Assembly: GCF_007860175.1 (NCBI RefSeq)
Contig: NZ_SJPX01000004.1
Location: 1,029,781-1,093,780 of the forward strand
DNA from: Rubripirellula reticaptiva
GTDB lineage: Bacteria; Planctomycetota; Planctomycetia; Pirellulales; Pirellulaceae
DNA length: 64,000 nucleotides
Direction of reading: 5' to 3'
Both the position numbers and the translations under genes were made by a program. Shown here one piece after another: positions 60,518 through 64,000 of this stretch (within the stretch, counting starts at the first letter, position 1; each line of letters starts with the position of its first letter). The notes below the pieces were generated by a model. The model did no database searches. It saw nothing but the letters and a program-made list of their open reading frames with translations, and was not told the DNA's origin.

Positions 60518-63500
60518 CTAGTCAGCGAGTGATTCGAGACTCTGCTGGATGATTGGCGAATTGCCAAACTGTTTTAAGCGGTCCTCTAGGTGAGTTTGGT
60601 GTGCGCTGATGACTTCGGCGGCTCGGTCGCCTCGACCGTGTTCACGGAACGCGTTTGCGATCCGTTTTGCGGCTGGCACGTCGGCTGGGTTGATGTTCAA
60701 AAGTTGTTGCCAATGCCCATACGCATCGTCGAATCGCTGTTGCTGTATCGCGAGGATGCACTGCGTTTCGCGTCTAGCCGTTTCCGATTGCAGCCAGACA
60801 TTCAGGTCGGCGTAAAACCTGATTGGACGCAAGTGATACAGCACGAACTCGTCCCAGTAGGCGAGTCGTTTCGCGGGGTCGGATTCATTCAGTGCCAGTT
60901 CGCGCACCGAGTGAATTCGAGTCGGACGGCTCGGTGGTGAGTTCAGGATCAACGTCTGATAAATGTCACCTGCGTCGGTTTTCAAGCCGACACGAGCGAT
61001 GCCGACAGCGAGTCCCATGTTTTGCTGCTGAGAAACGGCCAGACTTCGTGCAAGCAGTTTTAGTTCAGTTGCTCTTTGGTTCTCGCCAACTTTGCCCCAG
61101 CAATCGCCGGCCAAATACAGGCGAGTCAGGTCGGTGGGGTTGGATTGGAAAGCTTTGAAGAATGCGGCGGCGGCCGATTGGTAGTTTTCTTGCGCCAGGT
61201 AAGTTTGCCCGAGCAGAGTAAAGTCGTCCGGCCGTGGATCAGTCGCATTTTCGATCATCGAAATGACTGGATCGAAGCGACCGTAACGAAAGAGCGTCGT
61301 TGCAGTGCCGCTGGAAACGGTCGATCCGTCAAAGTCCGGAAACGGCCGCAGTTGTTCAATCGGCGTCTTGGCCAACATGGCGCCGTCAACGCGGTCGAGA
61401 AGTTGTCGTTGTGATTCCTCAGGGTGCCGCGATGCAAATTCACTGAGCCAAACAGACGCGTCAGCCGCAGCCGCCGGCAAGCTGGGGTCCGCGTACGCAT
61501 TGTAAAAATAGTGGCGAAGCGCATCCGTGTCGTCACACCTAGAAATCGTTTGGCGACTCTCGGCGGGAAAGCCACGATCATGCATCATCACTGCTACGTC
61601 GCGCAGGTACTTTGTCTTGGCTTGCTGATCCAGCTTTGGATGATCGGCATGGTCGCGCAGTACGTTCATGATTGCCGTGACTTCGCCGTCTTTGCCCGCG
61701 TCTCGCATCGTCATCGCGACTTGGATCAGGAACAATGCTGCGTTTACGCGGAGCGGTTCGGTACCGATCGCTTTGCCGGACAACTGTTCAAAGAACTTGC
61801 TCGGGGTTGTGGCATCCCAGTTCAAGCATTCCAACGCGCTGGCGTAATCGAGCTGGAAACGGTGCCAGTAGAACAAGCGGCGCGGCGATTGGTCATTGAG
61901 CAATTGGCGAGCCGCACCGATCTTGCCAACGGAAAGCAACGCGTCCGCACCATAACGCGGCGTGTTGGGTGTTGTGGCATGTTGCGCAATCCAGGATTCT
62001 AGTGGCTCGGTCGACTGATCCGATTGCCCGCTCGCTTGACCAAGGAACGTCAGCACTGCGAGTTGTTCGATGCGCCGATGGACTGGACTGATATCGACCG
62101 TGATCGGCGGAACCGGCAGCTCTTTCGTCTTGCATACCGGTAGGTCGCGCAAAGCATCCCAGTCCCGCGACTCTAAAACCAGAGACCAGACCAGGCCGGC
62201 GTCACCGACTTCCTTGGCAAGTTTGATGGCTTTCGTAATGTCTTGCTGGCAGCGGGCCCAGTAGACGGCCAAACGCCTGTCGCTTGCTAGCAAGTCTTCG
62301 AATCGATCCGACAATTCAGCTGGTTTGCCGGCGGCTTGTTCGATCAATTGCCGATGCATTTGAAAACGAATCAATCGAAGTCGTCCTTCGTCATCGTCGA
62401 CGAATTCCGCCAGCAATGCTTCGGCGACCTCGAACTGGCCTGTTCGAATGGCCAACCACAATAGTCCGCGTGAACTTGTCAGGCTCTCGCGCCGCCGCTT
62501 TCTATCCTCCTCGGGCAGTCGATTTGTGTCTGGTTGATTGAGCGTTTCGAGCAGCCATTTTCCTTGACCACTTTCGATCGCAACCTCCCACAGCGTAGGG
62601 TTTTTCAGCATCATCCGAGCTACTCGCTTCAGGTTCGGATGTGACTGTTCGTACCCTTCTTGGATCAAGTCCATCCATTGCTTTGGATCCAAGTGTTTAC
62701 GAACTTCGGCTGACCGGAGCAAGTAAACGTATCCTTCTTGATCGACGATGAAGTCATGCAATTCGCCTTGCTGGACGAGCTTCCCGAACTGTTCGGCTTG
62801 TGCCAGTTCGGCGAGCAGTTTTCCTTGGTTGAACATCTGCGACACGACGGAACGCCGCTGGAAGTCAGGAATCCGCTGCAACGCTTCTGCCATCGGTTTC
62901 CAACCATACGAATCTAGAATCCATCGAGCCGCTTCGCCGTTCTTGCTGATGTCGATTAGCCGCTGTTGGACGACTGCTGGGTCGCGCGCCTCCAACAGTT
63001 TTACCAATGTCGCTGGTGAACGCTGGCTGGAACGCGGATTGCTGCGTTGATACCGCACGACGGCATCGTTGACGTAAAACGCCCACTGCTGGGACGCGAT
63101 GTCGACGTTGTCGAAACGCATGGTTGCGAATCGTTGGACCACATCGAATTGGCCCATCTCGATCATTCGCTCGGCAAAGTACGGTCGCTTGCGAATGAGC
63201 GTCGAAAGCGATTCTGGGCCTTGCTGTTGCGCGAGCGAAAAAATTGTTTTCAGATCGTCATCGGTCAACAGAGTCTGCCATGTTCTTGAACCCAACAGGA
63301 CGCTGATGCAGCTTGAACGTGACGGAACATCGTTGGCTGCGAGAATGCGATCGATCACGGTTCGTTGCAGGTTCTTTCTCAGGACCAGCTTGCTTAAGTT
63401 GGACGATCGGATCGCGAGCGAAATGATTTCCAGATCGTCGGTATGTTTTTCCAGTTGATCGATTAAGAAAGTCGGCAAGTCGGTCTTCATTGCGGCGTCA

Positions 63501-64000
63501 TCGGTCGCGTACTGGCTCAGCAGTGTGGCCGCAATTTTGATTTGGAAGTCGTCTGAGTGTTTACGGCTATACAAGATCATTTGCGGAACAATCGTTGGGT
63601 TTCCGGGTTGCTTGCCCAAGATTCCCGTGCTCAAAAACGCAATCGCGAAGCGTTCGCGGCGATCTTGATCTTTGATCGAATCAAACACGCGAATGATTTT
63701 TTCGGGCTGCTTCGAGGTTGCAAACCAAGCCTCGATGTTTGCATAGCTGCCAATGTATCGAGTGACTCGGTCGGCTTCGTCCGTCGGCATGGTGTCGCAC
63801 AGGCCAAGGAAGACTTCGATCGATCCGTATTCTAGTTCCTTGACGATTGCGGGACCCTGAGCATACTGCGTTGCGAAACCTCTCAGGTCCCAGGTTCGGA
63901 AATCTGATTTCAGCCGGGCCAGAAACGTTGACAGTTTCTGTTGCTGACTCAGTTGCGAGATGAACCAGGGCGTCTTCAAAAGTTCTTCAAGCGTGTCGCT
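60518..64000 (-). CDS. Large TPR-like helical protein, 5' end outside the window
   Basis: The reading frame is open to the right edge and the coding start lies beyond 64000 (the first visible codons read SDTLEELLKTPWF). At least 1160 residues are visible. It is almost entirely helical, with the C-terminal part containing TPR motifs (FTLLGQTYLAQENYQSAAAAFFKAFQSNPTDLTRLYLAGDCWGKVG) and repeated FxxxxYAxxDA-like units. No signal or enzyme motif is visible in this portion. It is convergent with the 994-residue gene, with 56 bases between them. Product unknown; a scaffold or protein-interaction role is the usual function of TPR arrays. Confidence 0.75.
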   Translation of the reverse strand, partial: SDTLEELLKTPWFISQLSQQQKLSTFLARLKSDFRTWDLRGFATQYAQGPAIVKELEYGSIEVFLGLCDTMPTDEADRVTRYIGSYANIEAWFATSKQPEKIIRVFDSIKDQDRRERFAIAFLSTGILGKQPGNPTIVPQMILYSRKHSDDFQIKIAATLLSQYATDDAAMKTDLPTFLIDQLEKHTDDLEIISLAIRSSNLSKLVLRKNLQRTVIDRILAANDVPSRSSCISVLLGSRTWQTLLTDDDLKTIFSLAQQQGPESLSTLIRKRPYFAERMIEMGQFDVVQRFATMRFDNVDIASQQWAFYVNDAVVRYQRSNPRSSQRSPATLVKLLEARDPAVVQQRLIDISKNGEAARWILDSYGWKPMAEALQRIPDFQRRSVVSQMFNQGKLLAELAQAEQFGKLVQQGELHDFIVDQEGYVYLLRSAEVRKHLDPKQWMDLIQEGYEQSHPNLKRVARMMLKNPTLWEVAIESGQGKWLLETLNQPDTNRLPEEDRKRRRESLTSSRGLLWLAIRTGQFEVAEALLAEFVDDDEGRLRLIRFQMHRQLIEQAAGKPAELSDRFEDLLASDRRLAVYWARCQQDITKAIKLAKEVGDAGLVWSLVLESRDWDALRDLPVCKTKELPVPPITVDISPVHRRIEQLAVLTFLGQASGQSDQSTEPLESWIAQHATTPNTPRYGADALLSVGKIGAARQLLNDQSPRRLFYWHRFQLDYASALECLNWDATTPSKFFEQLSGKAIGTEPLRVNAALFLIQVAMTMRDAGKDGEVTAIMNVLRDHADHPKLDQQAKTKYLRDVAVMMHDRGFPAESRQTISRCDDTDALRHYFYNAYADPSLPAAAADASVWLSEFASRHPEESQRQLLDRVDGAMLAKTPIEQLRPFPDFDGSTVSSGTATTLFRYGRFDPVISMIENATDPRPDDFTLLGQTYLAQENYQSAAAAFFKAFQSNPTDLTRLYLAGDCWGKVGENQRATELKLLARSLAVSQQQNMGLAVGIARVGLKTDAGDIYQTLILNSPPSRPTRIHSVRELALNESDPAKRLAYWDEFVLYHLRPIRFYADLNVWLQSETARRETQCILAIQQQRFDDAYGHWQQLLNINPADVPAAKRIANAFREHGRGDRAAEVISAHQTHLEDRLKQFGNSPIIQQSLESLAD

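Noticed and set aside
1-64000. CRISPR arrays, rRNA, tRNA genes and phage or integrase genes
   Set aside because: I looked in the intergenic regions and found no spacer-repeat pattern, no tRNA cloverleaf, and no recombinase or transposase motif.

Overview
The window looks like a stretch of chromosome from a marine planctomycete of the Rhodopirellula/Pirellulaceae type. The evidence is a LEPR-XLL-type N-terminus, a paired DUF1592-group cytochrome protein and DUF1552 protein, a tandem DUF1080 (3-keto-disaccharide hydrolase) protein, a sulfatase, redoxin/cytochrome/monooxygenase fusions and many large signal-peptide proteins. This is inference from family content; there is no rRNA or tRNA marker. 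Most genes start with ATG, but TTG and GTG starts and 4-bp ATGA overlaps inside operons are frequent.

Layout. 1-7140: the 5' end of a LEPR-XLL surface protein (minus strand) faces a four-gene export operon made of a TolC-like protein, two HlyD-type adaptors and a PqqD/M50-protease/HlyD fusion. 7382-10334: a pgsB-pgsC-pgsW poly-gamma-glutamate operon. 10357-12196: a deoA-cdd pyrimidine salvage operon (minus). 12255-17591: HtrA protease, Tat-exported transglutaminase, Cys-rich lipoprotein, alpha/beta hydrolase and a class IV aminotransferase. 17667-22249: a two-gene amidohydrolase operon in which two of three amidohydrolase-like domains lack the metal motif. 22574-27560: pseudopilin-like protein, an EF-G, and a DUF1080 protein bracketed by two direct copies of a structured repeat, then yidD. 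27679-34127: a redoxin/cytochrome c/monooxygenase/EF-hand fusion, a GxxExxY gene flanked by inverted repeats, an RND-superfamily exporter, tsaE, a truncated kptA and a methyltransferase. 34377-38456: a TPR exoprotein and a histidine kinase/response regulator pair. 38721-48178: DUF1592-group protein, DUF1552 protein, then a compact operon of beta-propeller, TctC-TctB fusion, TctA and a cytoplasmic sulfatase. 48217-64000: a 1988-residue pseudokinase/ATPase/histidine-kinase hybrid, a hotdog-methyltransferase fusion, a FadL-like porin, a CarboxypepD-like/thioredoxin protein and a large TPR-like protein cut by the window edge.

Most interesting signals: (1) a possible leader-guided export system joining a LEPR-XLL protein to a transporter that carries a PqqD-like (leader-binding) domain and an intact M50 site; (2) a three-hairpin interspersed repeat whose stems differ in sequence but stay paired, present twice between genes and once in frame inside the TctA gene; (3) a small GxxExxY cassette with 31-bp imperfect inverted repeats at its ends; (4) a TctC-TctB fusion in an operon with a signal-less sulfatase, suggesting uptake of a small sulfated compound followed by cytoplasmic desulfation.

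Limits: all functional calls are made by reading motifs, without database searches. Both end genes are incomplete. Promoters could not be called reliably.
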